From: Meiothermus cerbereus DSM 11376
GTDB lineage: Bacteria > Deinococcota > Deinococci > Deinococcales > Thermaceae
Assembly: GCF_000620065.1 (NCBI RefSeq)
Contig: NZ_JHVI01000009.1
Coordinates: 1-64,000, forward strand
Length of the DNA stretch: 64,000 nucleotides
Direction: 5' to 3'
The stretch's first letter is position 1. Each line of letters begins with the position of its first letter. The notes beneath the pieces are model-generated. The model ran no database searches. It had not been told where the DNA came from and saw only the letters and a program-made list of their open reading frames with translations. Positions 25,321 through 33,834 of this stretch are shown here, in pieces. The translations under genes and the position numbers were made by a program.

Positions 25321-26492
25321 AGCGCGGATTGGATTTCTGTAGCGATTTTGGACAGAGCCCCTGGCGGCCCATTGCGCTCGAGGCCATCCCGACGGGCTTC
25401 CTCACGGGCTACGGGGTCATCAACAAACTGCCGAACAGCGCCCGCTACCACCTGGGGACTCGCTTCAACTAGGCGCATGGCTTTACCCAACAAGCGACTT
25501 TGCCTGAGGGCATTGGGATAGATGTACTGGGGCCCTGGGGTGGGGAAGGCCACCACCGGAATACCCATTCCGGCGGCCTGCTCGTTGGCGGTGCCGGCGG
25601 TACCAATAGCCACATAGCCCGTATGCAGTATAGCCGAGAAGGCCCCGCGCAATAGCCATACCCGCTGCGTGTCTTTGCGGGCAATGGCGGTCTGTTCATC
25701 TTCGATTTCGAGCTCCCAACCCTCGGCCAGCGGTACCTCGGAAAAGTCGGCGGCCCAGGCCACCAGGGGCTGCAAGTCGGGCAGCAGCGCTGAACTTTGC
25801 AGCATCAGGGGTAGGCTGAAGCGCACATCGGCCCGTGTGCCAGGCAGCAGCACCAGCACCTTGCGCCCGTCCAGCAGCCCGCTCAGGTTGCGTTCGGGGG
25901 GGCCCAGGGTGTCCATGGCCATGCTGCCTACAAATCTGGCCTTGTACATGCCGAGTTGATGGGCCCGCTGTTCGCTGACTTTGTCGCGCACGTAAACCGC
26001 CCGCACAAAGCGATGCATCCAGCGCTCGTAGAACATATAGTCCTCAGCGCCGAACTGGTTGGGCTGGCGCAACCGCTCCCAGACGCTTCGCCCTGCCCAG
26101 TAGTAGTGTGAAATCTGGGGCTGAAGGTGAAAAAGGGGCAGATGTCCCCAGTTGGAGGCCAGCACCCCCACCGCCAGGGCGTAGGCATCGCCCACTGCCG
26201 CTACGGCCCGCACCTCGCGCCGAGCAAGCTGGGCAGCGCGAATCTGCAAGTAAATTTCCTGCAAAAACCCTGCCCGTAGGTCGGCCAGCAGGTTCTCCAG
26301 GCTGTTGAAAGGAAACCCCCCTGAGGGCATCTGTTTGCGTGGCCCCAGGATGCGCTCTACGCGGCCTTCGTAGCGCTTGCCCGGGCCTACCAGCGGCAGT
26401 GCAGCTAGGTGCAGGCCCTCGAGCTGCTGGCAGAGCGTGGCCCCAATCAGGTCTTCGGCGTTACCGCCCGAGATGATGAGCACGTCGGTCAT
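25317..26492 (-). CDS. Lipid-A-disaccharide-synthase-related protein
   Basis: A 391-residue GT-B-fold protein that resembles the cyanobacterial and Deinococcota family related to LpxB (TIGR03492-like, named from memory). Seen: an N-terminal nucleotide-binding-like start DVLIISGGNAEDLIG (3-17), LLPGTRADVRFSLPLM near 217-232, and a C-terminal donor-site region GTAGTANEQAAGMGIPVVAFPTPGPQY near 298-324, the Glu there being typical of GT-B enzymes. Organisms of this group lack lipid A, so the sugar acceptor must be something else. Both ends overlap neighbours by four bases (ATGA), making a tight three-gene operon from pcp to the GT2 gene. Confidence 0.78.
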   Translation of the reverse strand: MTDVLIISGGNAEDLIGATLCQQLEGLHLAALPLVGPGKRYEGRVERILGPRKQMPSGGFPFNSLENLLADLRAGFLQEIYLQIRAAQLARREVRAVAAVGDAYALAVGVLASNWGHLPLFHLQPQISHYYWAGRSVWERLRQPNQFGAEDYMFYERWMHRFVRAVYVRDKVSEQRAHQLGMYKARFVGSMAMDTLGPPERNLSGLLDGRKVLVLLPGTRADVRFSLPLMLQSSALLPDLQPLVAWAADFSEVPLAEGWELEIEDEQTAIARKDTQRVWLLRGAFSAILHTGYVAIGTAGTANEQAAGMGIPVVAFPTPGPQYIYPNALRQSRLLGKAMRLVEASPQVVAGAVRQFVDDPVAREEARRDGLERNGPPGALSKIATEIQSAL

Positions 26493-27097
26493 ATGGCTAC
26501 CACGGCAGACTTCAGGGCTTCTTCCAAGGCCAGCTTAACTGCTCGCGCCTGTAGCTCTAAGGGCAGGTAGGCCTGGGGCTTTTGCAGGGCCAGGGTTTCG
26601 TCCGGGGGCAGGTGGATAAAACCCACCGGTACTTCGACAGGCAGCCAGGATAAGGCCAGATACATCACCTGGTTGCACAGGTAAAGCCCAGCGCTATTGC
26701 TGATGACCCCTGGGATTCCGGCCTCGGCCCAGCGCTTTTTTATGGCCTGCATAGGCAGCCGGGTAGCCAGCGCCAAAGGGGCCCCGGGCAGGATGGGGGT
26801 GTCCTGCAAACGCAGGCCCGCGTTGTCAGGCAGCTCAAAGTCGAGCAGGTTTACTGCCAGGCGCTCGAGCGCAAGCAAGGCCCGCCCCGTTGCCAGCCCC
26901 AGGTGCAGGGCAACCACGGGCTGATGCGCTTTGTATAGCCGCTGCAACTCGACCGGGGCCTGCTGGGTGTCAACCGGCAGGGTGGCCCGGATGAGCTGGG
27001 CCTTACCTAAGGTTTCGGGTAAATGTGCCAGGAGGGCACTGCTGGGGTTATGCGGCAGCCCAGCAAAGGGCTCAAAGCCGGTGACTAAAACCTTCAC
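26489..27097 (-). CDS. pcp: Pyroglutamyl-peptidase I
   Basis: Cysteine peptidase of family C15 that removes N-terminal pyroglutamate. 202 residues. N-terminal VTGFEPFAGLPHNPSS (5-20) is the family signature. The triad is apparent: Glu in ALLALERLAVN near 78, Cys in GLYLCNQVMYLAL near 142, His in GFIHLPPD near 162. The start is GTG 27097, with TACACT six bases upstream, so the operon transcript is probably leaderless. Its coupling to two glycosyl-transfer genes is unexpected for a peptide-salvage enzyme. Confidence 0.9.
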   Translation of the reverse strand: MKVLVTGFEPFAGLPHNPSSALLAHLPETLGKAQLIRATLPVDTQQAPVELQRLYKAHQPVVALHLGLATGRALLALERLAVNLLDFELPDNAGLRLQDTPILPGAPLALATRLPMQAIKKRWAEAGIPGVISNSAGLYLCNQVMYLALSWLPVEVPVGFIHLPPDETLALQKPQAYLPLELQARAVKLALEEALKSAVVAI

Positions 27098-27264
27098 CTC
27101 GTTAGTGTAACAAGACCTTATGTGAGCCTCCAGCCTGGGAGTAAACTAACTTGCCCCCCCAGGCGCTTCTGGTGGAGGGTTTTTTGACGATTAGTGCTCG
27201 GCTTGCTTCAAGATGGCAAAAATAGCCAGCGTGCAGCAATCTGACTCCCCAGGCAACCCAGACC

Positions 27265-30228
27265 ATGAACCTAAACGCAGAATCTATCCTGAACCACTAC
27301 TTACCCGGCCTGCCCCAGGTAGCCCGGGCGCTGCTTTTCGCCCAGACCGCTGGCCCCCGGGTGCTGCTCTGTCCAGCAGAGCGGCTGGCCCAGTATGCCG
27401 ACCTGGCCGCGCTGGGTGTGACGGCCTACTTGAATCCGGGCCTCGAGGTCTTTGGGCAGGCCCAGGCCGTGGTGATGAGCTACGAGGAGGCCCTGGCCCC
27501 CTTCCCCGAGTGGCCCGAGGAGTGGCGCCTGGTGCTTATGCCAGGCCAGCAGTACTTGCGCGACCCGCTTTTGGAGTTGCTCACCCGCATGGGTTATGTT
27601 CGGGGTGAGGATTTGGCAGTGCGGGGGGACACCCTCGAGCTCGAGGAGCTTCGGCTGGAGTTTTTTGGCGATGTGCTAGAAGCAATCTGGTTTCAGGGCG
27701 CCCCCCAGCCACGCCATGTACTCACGGCCAAGGCTGGCAAGGCCGAGGCCTGGACCTCCCATAAAATCCTGCACTTCCCTGGAGTGGTTTTCCTCGACAC
27801 CCCCTCACTGGCCCCAGCTGAGCTTTGGCCCCTGCTTGCGGGGCGGGCCCAGGTGAGCTTTGGGCTGGGGGGCCCGGAGCTGCCCCCGTTGCACCTGCCT
27901 TACCAGCCCCTGCCCCCCTACCGGGCCCGCATCTCGCAGTTTGTAGAAGATGTGCAGGCCTGGCTGGCCCAGGGCTATGCGGCGGTCTTCTTTTACCGTC
28001 ACGCAAAAAGCCGCAGCTACCTGTTGCAAAAGCTCGAGGCCTCCTCACTCAACCCCAAGGCCCTGCGCTCTACCCCAACCCTGGCCCCCCAGCCGGGCAC
28101 CCTGAACCTGGTTCCAGCGCCCTTTGAAGGGGCCTTTCTGGACACCGAAGGCCGCACCGCATACCTAAGCGAAGCCCATCTGTACGCATTTGCTGGGGCC
28201 GAGCTGCTGCGCAGCCGAAAACTTTTGCTGGGTGAGGCCGACCCGGGAACCCTGGCGGTGGGCGACTACCTGATTCATCCCGAGCACGGCATTGGTCAGT
28301 ACCTGGGGCTCGAGACCCGTGAAGTGCTGGGTGCGAAGCGGGACTATCTGGTGCTGCGTTACGCCGGCGAGGCCCGCATGTACCTGCCGGTTGAGCAGCT
28401 CCCTCTCTTGAAGCGCCACCCGGGTACTACCGACGACCCTCCCGCGCTCTCCTCGCTGGGTAAAGGCGAGTGGAAAAGAAGCCGTGACAAAGCCGCCAAA
28501 GATGCCGAAGAGCTAGCGCAGCGTCTGCTGGTGCTACACGCTAAGCGCGAGGCCACACCCGGTCGGGCTTTTGGGCCGTTGCCGGACTGGGATGCGCTCA
28601 TCGAGCAGAACTTTCCTTTTGCCCTGACCCCCGACCAGCAGAAGGCTCTCGAGGAGACCCTGCGCGACCTCGAGGCGCCCCGCCCTATGGAGCGCCTCAT
28701 CTCAGGCGATGTGGGTTTTGGCAAGACCGAGGTGGCCCTCCGTGCTGCCTTCCGGGTGGTGGGGCACGGGGCCCAGGTGGCGGTTTTGGTGCCCACCACG
28801 CTTCTGGCCGAACAACACAAAGAAACCTTTCAGAAGCGCTTGGCAGGTCTGCCGGTGCGGGTGGCCGCGCTCTCGCGCTTTACCTCCGAGCGAGCGGCGA
28901 GGGAGATCCTGGGGGGGTTGGAGCAGGGTACTGTAGACATCGTAATAGGCACCCACCGCCTGCTCTCCAGCGACGTGCGCTTCAAGAACCTGGGCCTTCT
29001 GGTGGTAGATGAGGAGCACCGCTTTGGGGTGGGCCAGAAGGAACGCATCCGCGAGCTAAAAGAGGCTGTGGACACGCTTTACCTTTCCGCGACCCCCATC
29101 CCTCGTAGCCTTTACAGCGCCCTGGTGGGCCTGCGCGACCTCTCCAGCATCCAGACCCCACCCCCCGGGCGCAAGCCCATCCGCACCCTGCTGGCCCCCT
29201 ACGACCCGGCCCTGGTGCGGCAGGGCATCATGGACGAACTCGAGCGCGGCGGAAAGGCCTTTTACGTCCACGACCGGGTGGCTACCATCCTGGCCCGACG
29301 CAAATACCTGGAAGCCCTGGTGCCCGAGGCCCGCTTTGGGGTGGTGCACGGGCAGATGGGGGAGGCCGAGGTGGAGGAGACCATGCTGGCCTTTGCCGAG
29401 GGGGCTTTTGATGTGCTGCTGGCTACCACCATCATCGAGTCCGGCCTGGACATCCCCGAGGCCAACACCATCCTGGTTGAACGGGCCGACAAACTGGGCC
29501 TGGCCGCGCTCTACCAGCTTCGGGGCCGGGTGGGTCGGCGCGACCAGGAGGCCTGGGCCTACCTTTTTCACCCCCTGCGCCTGACCGAAGGCGCCGAGCG
29601 TCGTCTGGCGGCGATTGCCGACCTCTCGGACCTCGGCTCGGGCCACCTGCTGGCCGAGAAGGACATGGAAATACGAGGCGTGGGCAACCTCCTGGGCCCC
29701 GAGCAGCACGGCCATATTCGTGCGGTAAGCCTGGAAATCTACACCGAACTCTTGTCCGAGGCCATCCGCAAGCTCAAGGGCGAGCAAACCGAACCCGAAC
29801 GCCACGTCACCATCGACCTGCAACTCTCGGCCCGCCTGACCCCGGAATATATTCCCAGCCCTGCTGCCCGCAGCCGCTATTATGGCCGCCTGGCCGAATG
29901 CAGAAACCTGGCCCAGCTCTCCCACCTGGCTAAAGAACTCAAGGAGCGCTACGGCCCGGCCCCGCAGGAGGTAGAAAACTTTTTGTCCCTGACCCGCCTG
30001 CGCCTTTTAGCCGAGGGGCGGGGAGTGATATCGATTACGGAAGACCTGATGTATCTGCAGCTGGCCTTTGCCAAGCCCAGCCTGGACTACGATGCCAAAG
30101 CCCTGCGGGCCCTGCCCTTCCGGGTCGAGGCCACCCAGTATCCCCTCGGCTTCCGCATCTCAAAAAAAGGCTTGCGGGCCGAGGAGTATATTCAGGCCCT
30201 TAGCGATGTGCTGTACCTGGTGGGCTGA
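27265..30228 (+). CDS. mfd: Transcription-repair coupling factor
   Basis: Removes RNA polymerase stalled at DNA lesions and recruits UvrA. 987 residues, shorter than the 1148 of E. coli but similar to Thermus proteins. Domains in order: reduced UvrB-like N-terminal module (about 1-300), RNA polymerase-interacting domain (GDYLIHPEHGIGQYLGLE near 333-350), and SF2 translocase: Walker A SGDVGFGKTE near 480-489, VPTTLLAEQH near 513, DEEHRFGVGQKE near 579-590, SATPIPRSLYSAL near 607-619. The C-terminal UvrA-binding/autoinhibitory domain (about 850-987) is present. The gene is divergent from pcp. Repeat R1 copy B begins two or three bases after the stop. Confidence 0.95.
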   Translation: MNLNAESILNHYLPGLPQVARALLFAQTAGPRVLLCPAERLAQYADLAALGVTAYLNPGLEVFGQAQAVVMSYEEALAPFPEWPEEWRLVLMPGQQYLRDPLLELLTRMGYVRGEDLAVRGDTLELEELRLEFFGDVLEAIWFQGAPQPRHVLTAKAGKAEAWTSHKILHFPGVVFLDTPSLAPAELWPLLAGRAQVSFGLGGPELPPLHLPYQPLPPYRARISQFVEDVQAWLAQGYAAVFFYRHAKSRSYLLQKLEASSLNPKALRSTPTLAPQPGTLNLVPAPFEGAFLDTEGRTAYLSEAHLYAFAGAELLRSRKLLLGEADPGTLAVGDYLIHPEHGIGQYLGLETREVLGAKRDYLVLRYAGEARMYLPVEQLPLLKRHPGTTDDPPALSSLGKGEWKRSRDKAAKDAEELAQRLLVLHAKREATPGRAFGPLPDWDALIEQNFPFALTPDQQKALEETLRDLEAPRPMERLISGDVGFGKTEVALRAAFRVVGHGAQVAVLVPTTLLAEQHKETFQKRLAGLPVRVAALSRFTSERAAREILGGLEQGTVDIVIGTHRLLSSDVRFKNLGLLVVDEEHRFGVGQKERIRELKEAVDTLYLSATPIPRSLYSALVGLRDLSSIQTPPPGRKPIRTLLAPYDPALVRQGIMDELERGGKAFYVHDRVATILARRKYLEALVPEARFGVVHGQMGEAEVEETMLAFAEGAFDVLLATTIIESGLDIPEANTILVERADKLGLAALYQLRGRVGRRDQEAWAYLFHPLRLTEGAERRLAAIADLSDLGSGHLLAEKDMEIRGVGNLLGPEQHGHIRAVSLEIYTELLSEAIRKLKGEQTEPERHVTIDLQLSARLTPEYIPSPAARSRYYGRLAECRNLAQLSHLAKELKERYGPAPQEVENFLSLTRLRLLAEGRGVISITEDLMYLQLAFAKPSLDYDAKALRALPFRVEATQYPLGFRISKKGLRAEEYIQALSDVLYLVG

Positions 30229-30230
30229 CT

Positions 30231-30352
30231 CATAGGAAATGTCTTTGATTTGGTCTTTTTCTGGGGCCCTGCCTGAAGCGTGGGCAGCTTTAGCTCGAAT
30301 AACCAGGGTGCTCTGACAATCCCTAACGGAACGATTCAGGCGGGGTTTACAC
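30231..30352 (+). repeat. Interspersed repeat family R1, copy B
   Basis: Starts CATAGGAAATGTCTTTGAT and ends GGCGGGGTTTACA, carrying the diagnostic inverted arms GCCTGAAGCG and CGATTCAGGC. It fills the whole gap between the convergent mfd and cupin stop codons; its right end meets the cupin stop. Confidence 0.8.
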
Positions 30353-30612
30353 TACACCTTCCAGACCGCCAGCACACTGGGGTCGATGGGGGTGATCTGG
30401 TGTGGGCTTTGGAGATAAGCGGCCTCGCCCTTGCGCAAGTGCAGGTAGCTGTGGTCGGGAAGGTCTACGACCACCTCACCCTCGAGCACAATGTACAGGC
30501 GTGGCTCCTCTACCTGCTCCGGCTGGGTTAGCAGGTAGGTAAAGAAACCCTCCAGGCCAGGGAAGCGGGCCTGTCCCTGACGCTTGGCGAGCCGCAGGAG
30601 GTGAAGTTTCAT
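30352..30612 (-). CDS. Small cupin-fold protein
   Basis: About 86 residues from ATG 30612. RLYIVLEGEVVVDLPDHSYLHLRKGEAAYLQSPH has the rhythm of a single cupin beta-barrel: Gly-rich turn, then a Gly in KGEAAYL, and a terminal His. The usual two-His metal motif is only partly present, so metal binding is uncertain. The start was chosen because topA ends four bases upstream (TAG at 30617-30619), a spacing that suggests coupled translation. It is therefore probably the last gene of the topA unit. The stop meets repeat R1. Confidence 0.65.
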   Translation of the reverse strand: MKLHLLRLAKRQGQARFPGLEGFFTYLLTQPEQVEEPRLYIVLEGEVVVDLPDHSYLHLRKGEAAYLQSPHQITPIDPSVLAVWKV

Positions 30613-30616
30613 GGTG

Positions 30617-33364
30617 CTAGGCCCCAACCGCTTCCTTGCGGGATTTGCCATACTCCATGCGTAGCTTGAACATGGCCTGACGGAAGAGCTTGAGCACAGC
30701 CTCTTCCGGCTGGTTGAGGGCCTTAGCTACCTCTGGAACGGCTTTTTGCTGGCCCTGGGTGCGCCTGGCCACCTCGGCCTGTTCGGGGGTCAGGCCCACC
30801 TGGGCGATGAGGGGCTCGAGGTCGGCCCAGGTTGCGCTTTTCTCGCTTTGTTTGGCTTTTGTGGTCTTGCGCTTGGCCTTGCTTGGCGATTTGTCCTGCT
30901 CGCCCCTAGCTTTGTGTCTTCCGTACTCCATTCGTAGCTTGAACATGGCCTGACGGAAGAGCTTGAGCACAGCCTCTTCCGGCTGGTTGAGGGCCTTGGC
31001 TACCTCTGGAACGGCTTTTTGCTGGCCCTGGGTGCGCCTGGCCACCTCGGCCTGTTCGGGGGTCAGGCCCACCTGGGCGATGAGGGGCTCGAGGTCGGCC
31101 CAGGTTGCACCCGAGCTGGAGGTGCTATTGCCTTTGGCCTTGGCTTGGCTCTTGTTGCGGCGCTCGCTAAGGGCTTGTAGGTCGGGCCCACCATAGCGAG
31201 AGCAGCCGGGGTTGGAACAGGCCCGTTTGCCGGAGCGGCCCTTGGCTACTTCGTTCCAGCCACACAGGGGGCATTTCTCAGGTACCAGCGGGTCGAAGGA
31301 CAGGAAGTCGCAGCTCTGATTGTTGCAGCGGTAGTAGGGTTTGCCCCGCTTGCTGGTTTTTTGCACCACCTCGCCAGCGTGACACCTGGGGCATTCGATT
31401 CCGGTAGAAGGGGCTTCGTCGCGGGTGTACTTGCACAGAGGATAGCGGTTACAGCTGATGAAGGTGCCATAGCGTCCGTGCCGCCGTACCAGCTGGCCCT
31501 CCTGGCAGGCCGGGCAGGCTTCACCGATTGGCTCGGGTTCTTTTTTCTGCTCGAGCCGCTCGGTGTATTTGCACTCAGGGTAGCCGGTACAACCCAGAAA
31601 CTGCCCGAACCTGGAAACCTTTAGCTCCATGGGCCGCCCGCACTGGGGACACGTTTTTTGGGGAAGCCGGGCAAAGTCCTTGAGGAAAGGCTCGTAAAAC
31701 TCGCGCACAACCCTGGGCCAGGCCGCCTTGCCTTCCTCTATTTCGTCGAGGCGGGACTCGAGCTGGGCAGTAAAGTCGTAGGCCACCACATCGGGGAAGC
31801 TCTTGACCAGATACCCGGTCACTTCGCGGCCCAGTGGGGTGGGCTTTAGCGCTTTACCAGCCCGCTCCAGATAACCCCGGCGCTCGAGGGTGTCTATGGT
31901 GGGGGCGTAGGTGGAGGGCCTTCCGATGCCCATCTCCTCGAGGGTCTTGACCAGGCTGGCATCGGTATAGCGTGGGGGTGGCTCGGTAAAGTGCTGTTCG
32001 GGCGTAACCTTAAGCAGTCGGGCCGTGGCATTTTCACGTAGGGAGGGTAGCTGGTTCTCGGCATCGTCGCCCTCTTCGCGCCCATACACTCGCAAATAGC
32101 CATCGAACTTCAGCACTGAGCCCACCGCCCGGAAGACCATCTCACCGCCAGCGATGTTCACGGTGGTCTGGTCAAAGACGGCGGGGGCCATCTGGGAGGC
32201 CACAAAACGCTGCCAGATAAGCTGGTAAAGCCTGTACTCCTCGTCGGTCAGGTGTTTGCGCAGGGCCTCGGGGGTGCGCAGGGTGGAAGTCGGGCGGATG
32301 GCCTCGTGGGCATCCTGGGCATTGGCGGCTTTTTTGCTGGCAAAAAAGTTGGGTTTCTCCGGCAGGTAAGCCGGGCCAAAGTGGCTCGGAATAAACTCGC
32401 GCACTTCGGCCAGGGCCTCCTGTGAGACCCTGGTGGAGTCGGTTCGCATGTAGGTGATGAGGCCCACTGCACCTTCGGGCAGGTCTATGCCTTCGTAGAG
32501 CTTCTGGGCGATTCGCATGGTGCGGCTGGCTGTCCAGCCCAGGCGGCTGCTGGCGGCCTGTTGCAGGGTAGAGGTGATGAAGGGCGGGGGGGCGTTGCGG
32601 CGGCGTTCGCGGCGCTCGATGCTGCTGATGCGGTAGTTTTGTATGCCTTCGGCCCGGCGGGTGATGTCTTTGGCCTGGCCTTCACTGGTAATGAGAAACC
32701 TCTCGCTGGTCTGAACCCGCTCCTGGCCCACACTATAGAGCATGGCCCTGAACTGCTGGCCCTCCGACTCAAACTGCCCCTCAACCGTCCAGTATTCCTG
32801 TGGAACAAAAGCCTCTATCTCTTGTTCGCGCTCTACCAGCAGCCTTAGCGCAACCGACTGCACCCGGCCTGCCGATAGCGCCCTGCGCCGAAACTCCATG
32901 CTGAGTACCGGCGAAAGCTGGTAGCCCACCAGCCGATCCAGCACCCTTCGGGCTTGCTGGGCGTCCACCAGGCTCTGGTCTATGGGTCGGGGATTCTGCA
33001 CGGCCGCACGCACCACCTTGGGGGTGATTTCGTGAAACTCCACCCGCAGGGGGGTTTGTGGGTTGAGCCCCAGCAGGCGGGCCACATGCCAGCCAATGGC
33101 CTCGCCTTCACGGTCGGGGTCGGTGGCGATCAGTACCCGTTTTCCCTTAGCAGCCCGCTTGAGCTCATTCACCACGGGCTGCTTGTCTTTTTTGACTTCA
33201 TACTGCGGGGTAAAGTCGGCCTGGGTGTCCACGCCCAGTTCGCGTTCGGGTAGGTCGGCCACATGTCCTTTACTGGCCCGCACCTCGTACCCGGCACCCA
33301 GCATTTTTTGAATGCTTTTCGCCTTGGCGGGAGATTCCACTACAATTAACGTTGAATCCGGCAT
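30617..33364 (-). CDS. topA: DNA topoisomerase I with extra C-terminal modules
   Basis: Relaxes negative supercoils by single-strand passage. TOPRIM domain from LIVVESPAKAKSIQ (residues 5-18) through DPDREGEAIGWH; the catalytic Tyr is in ITYMRTDSTRVS near 300. Three zinc-ribbon segments follow near 560-700 (CPQCGRPMEL, CPACQEGQL, CPRCHAGEV, CPLCGWNEV, each paired with a downstream Cys pair). The C-terminus carries two almost identical modules of about 61 residues, described separately. The start is ATG 33364: it follows TATACT by seven bases and begins the family homology; an 18-codon extension to 33418 is unlikely. A small cupin gene follows. Confidence 0.96.
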   Translation of the reverse strand: MPDSTLIVVESPAKAKSIQKMLGAGYEVRASKGHVADLPERELGVDTQADFTPQYEVKKDKQPVVNELKRAAKGKRVLIATDPDREGEAIGWHVARLLGLNPQTPLRVEFHEITPKVVRAAVQNPRPIDQSLVDAQQARRVLDRLVGYQLSPVLSMEFRRRALSAGRVQSVALRLLVEREQEIEAFVPQEYWTVEGQFESEGQQFRAMLYSVGQERVQTSERFLITSEGQAKDITRRAEGIQNYRISSIERRERRRNAPPPFITSTLQQAASSRLGWTASRTMRIAQKLYEGIDLPEGAVGLITYMRTDSTRVSQEALAEVREFIPSHFGPAYLPEKPNFFASKKAANAQDAHEAIRPTSTLRTPEALRKHLTDEEYRLYQLIWQRFVASQMAPAVFDQTTVNIAGGEMVFRAVGSVLKFDGYLRVYGREEGDDAENQLPSLRENATARLLKVTPEQHFTEPPPRYTDASLVKTLEEMGIGRPSTYAPTIDTLERRGYLERAGKALKPTPLGREVTGYLVKSFPDVVAYDFTAQLESRLDEIEEGKAAWPRVVREFYEPFLKDFARLPQKTCPQCGRPMELKVSRFGQFLGCTGYPECKYTERLEQKKEPEPIGEACPACQEGQLVRRHGRYGTFISCNRYPLCKYTRDEAPSTGIECPRCHAGEVVQKTSKRGKPYYRCNNQSCDFLSFDPLVPEKCPLCGWNEVAKGRSGKRACSNPGCSRYGGPDLQALSERRNKSQAKAKGNSTSSSGATWADLEPLIAQVGLTPEQAEVARRTQGQQKAVPEVAKALNQPEEAVLKLFRQAMFKLRMEYGRHKARGEQDKSPSKAKRKTTKAKQSEKSATWADLEPLIAQVGLTPEQAEVARRTQGQQKAVPEVAKALNQPEEAVLKLFRQAMFKLRMEYGKSRKEAVGA
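30651..30835 (-). repeat. topA internal duplication, unit 2
   Basis: 185 bases, matching 30924-31108 with two mismatches, both synonymous. It encodes TWADLEPLIAQVGLTPEQAE and on to FKLRMEYG. The offset of 273 bases (91 codons) keeps the frame. A Lys-rich linker separates the two units. Confidence 0.95.
30924..31108 (-). repeat. topA internal duplication, unit 1
   Basis: First copy in protein order of the same module; followed by the linker RHKARGEQDKSPSKAKRKTT. The helical pattern LTPEQAEVARR ... VPEVAKALNQPEEAVLK ... AMFKLR resembles a sigma-70 region 4 helix-turn-helix. Confidence 0.9.
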
Positions 33365-33371
33365 ACGGCTA

Positions 33372-33403
33372 AGTATATGGACGAGGCGCGGGTGGTTTGT
33401 CAA
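33372..33403 (-). promoter_or_regulatory. Leaderless promoter of topA
   Basis: Minus strand TTGACA at 33403-33398 and TATACT at 33377-33372, seven bases before ATG 33364. The TATACT spacing is long (20); an overlapping CATATA gives 18. Either way transcription starts at or next to the start codon. Confidence 0.65.
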
Positions 33404-33515
33404 GGGCGTACCTGACACAAGGCCTCGAGCCCACTATAAAAAAGCAAGTGCTAAACGGGTTTTTTTGACAAACCCACCCACCCTGGCAGTCGAAGTAAAC
33501 TGTGAGAAAAGTCTG

Positions 33516-33640
33516 ATATGAACCCCGCCTGAATCGTTTCATTAGGGATTGTCAGAGCACCCTGGTTATTCGAGCTGATGCTGCCCACGCTTCAGGTGGG
33601 AGCCCCAGAAAAAGAACAAATCAAAGACATCTCTTATGAG
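33516..33640 (-). repeat. Interspersed repeat family R1, copy C (longest)
   Basis: About 125 bp, running on the minus strand from CTCATAAGAGATGTCTTTGA to GGCGGGGTTCATAT. Shares with copy B the middle GGGTGCTCTGACAATCCC. Sits in the gap between topA and the acetyl-CoA hydrolase gene. The remaining gap (33641-33834) holds a hairpin and a 13-bp inverted repeat but no gene. Confidence 0.85.
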
Positions 33641-33710
33641 GTATTCCCGGGGCTACGCCAAATAATTAGCTGGCCTACGCCATGCGTGGGGCAATTTCGG
33701 CTATTTTATG

Positions 33711-33807
33711 GCACCCTTCACAGACGTGGCCTCCCATGCGGGAGGCCACTGTGCTGTGCAGGACAAAGCAATCAAGCTGTGAGCAGCTCAATATCTGTGA
33801 AGAGCAA
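33711..33807. repeat. Inverted-repeat element with central hairpin (copy 1 of 2)
   Basis: GCACCCTTCACAG (33711-33723) and CTGTGAAGAGCAA (33795-33807) bound 97 bases; a similar 98-base unit occurs at 38984-39081. Inside is a perfect hairpin, GTGGCCTCCC (33726-33735) with GGGAGGCCAC (33740-33749), loop ATGC. No T tract follows on either strand, so it is not a standard terminator. Confidence 0.5.
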
Positions 33808-33834
33808 ACGGCAACTGTTCAGCCAAACCCGGCC

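Noticed and set aside
33726-33749. Perfect 10-bp hairpin as terminator of the acetyl-CoA hydrolase gene
   Set aside because: No T tract follows on the minus strand, and it lies 85 bases past the stop. It is listed only as part of an inverted-repeat element.
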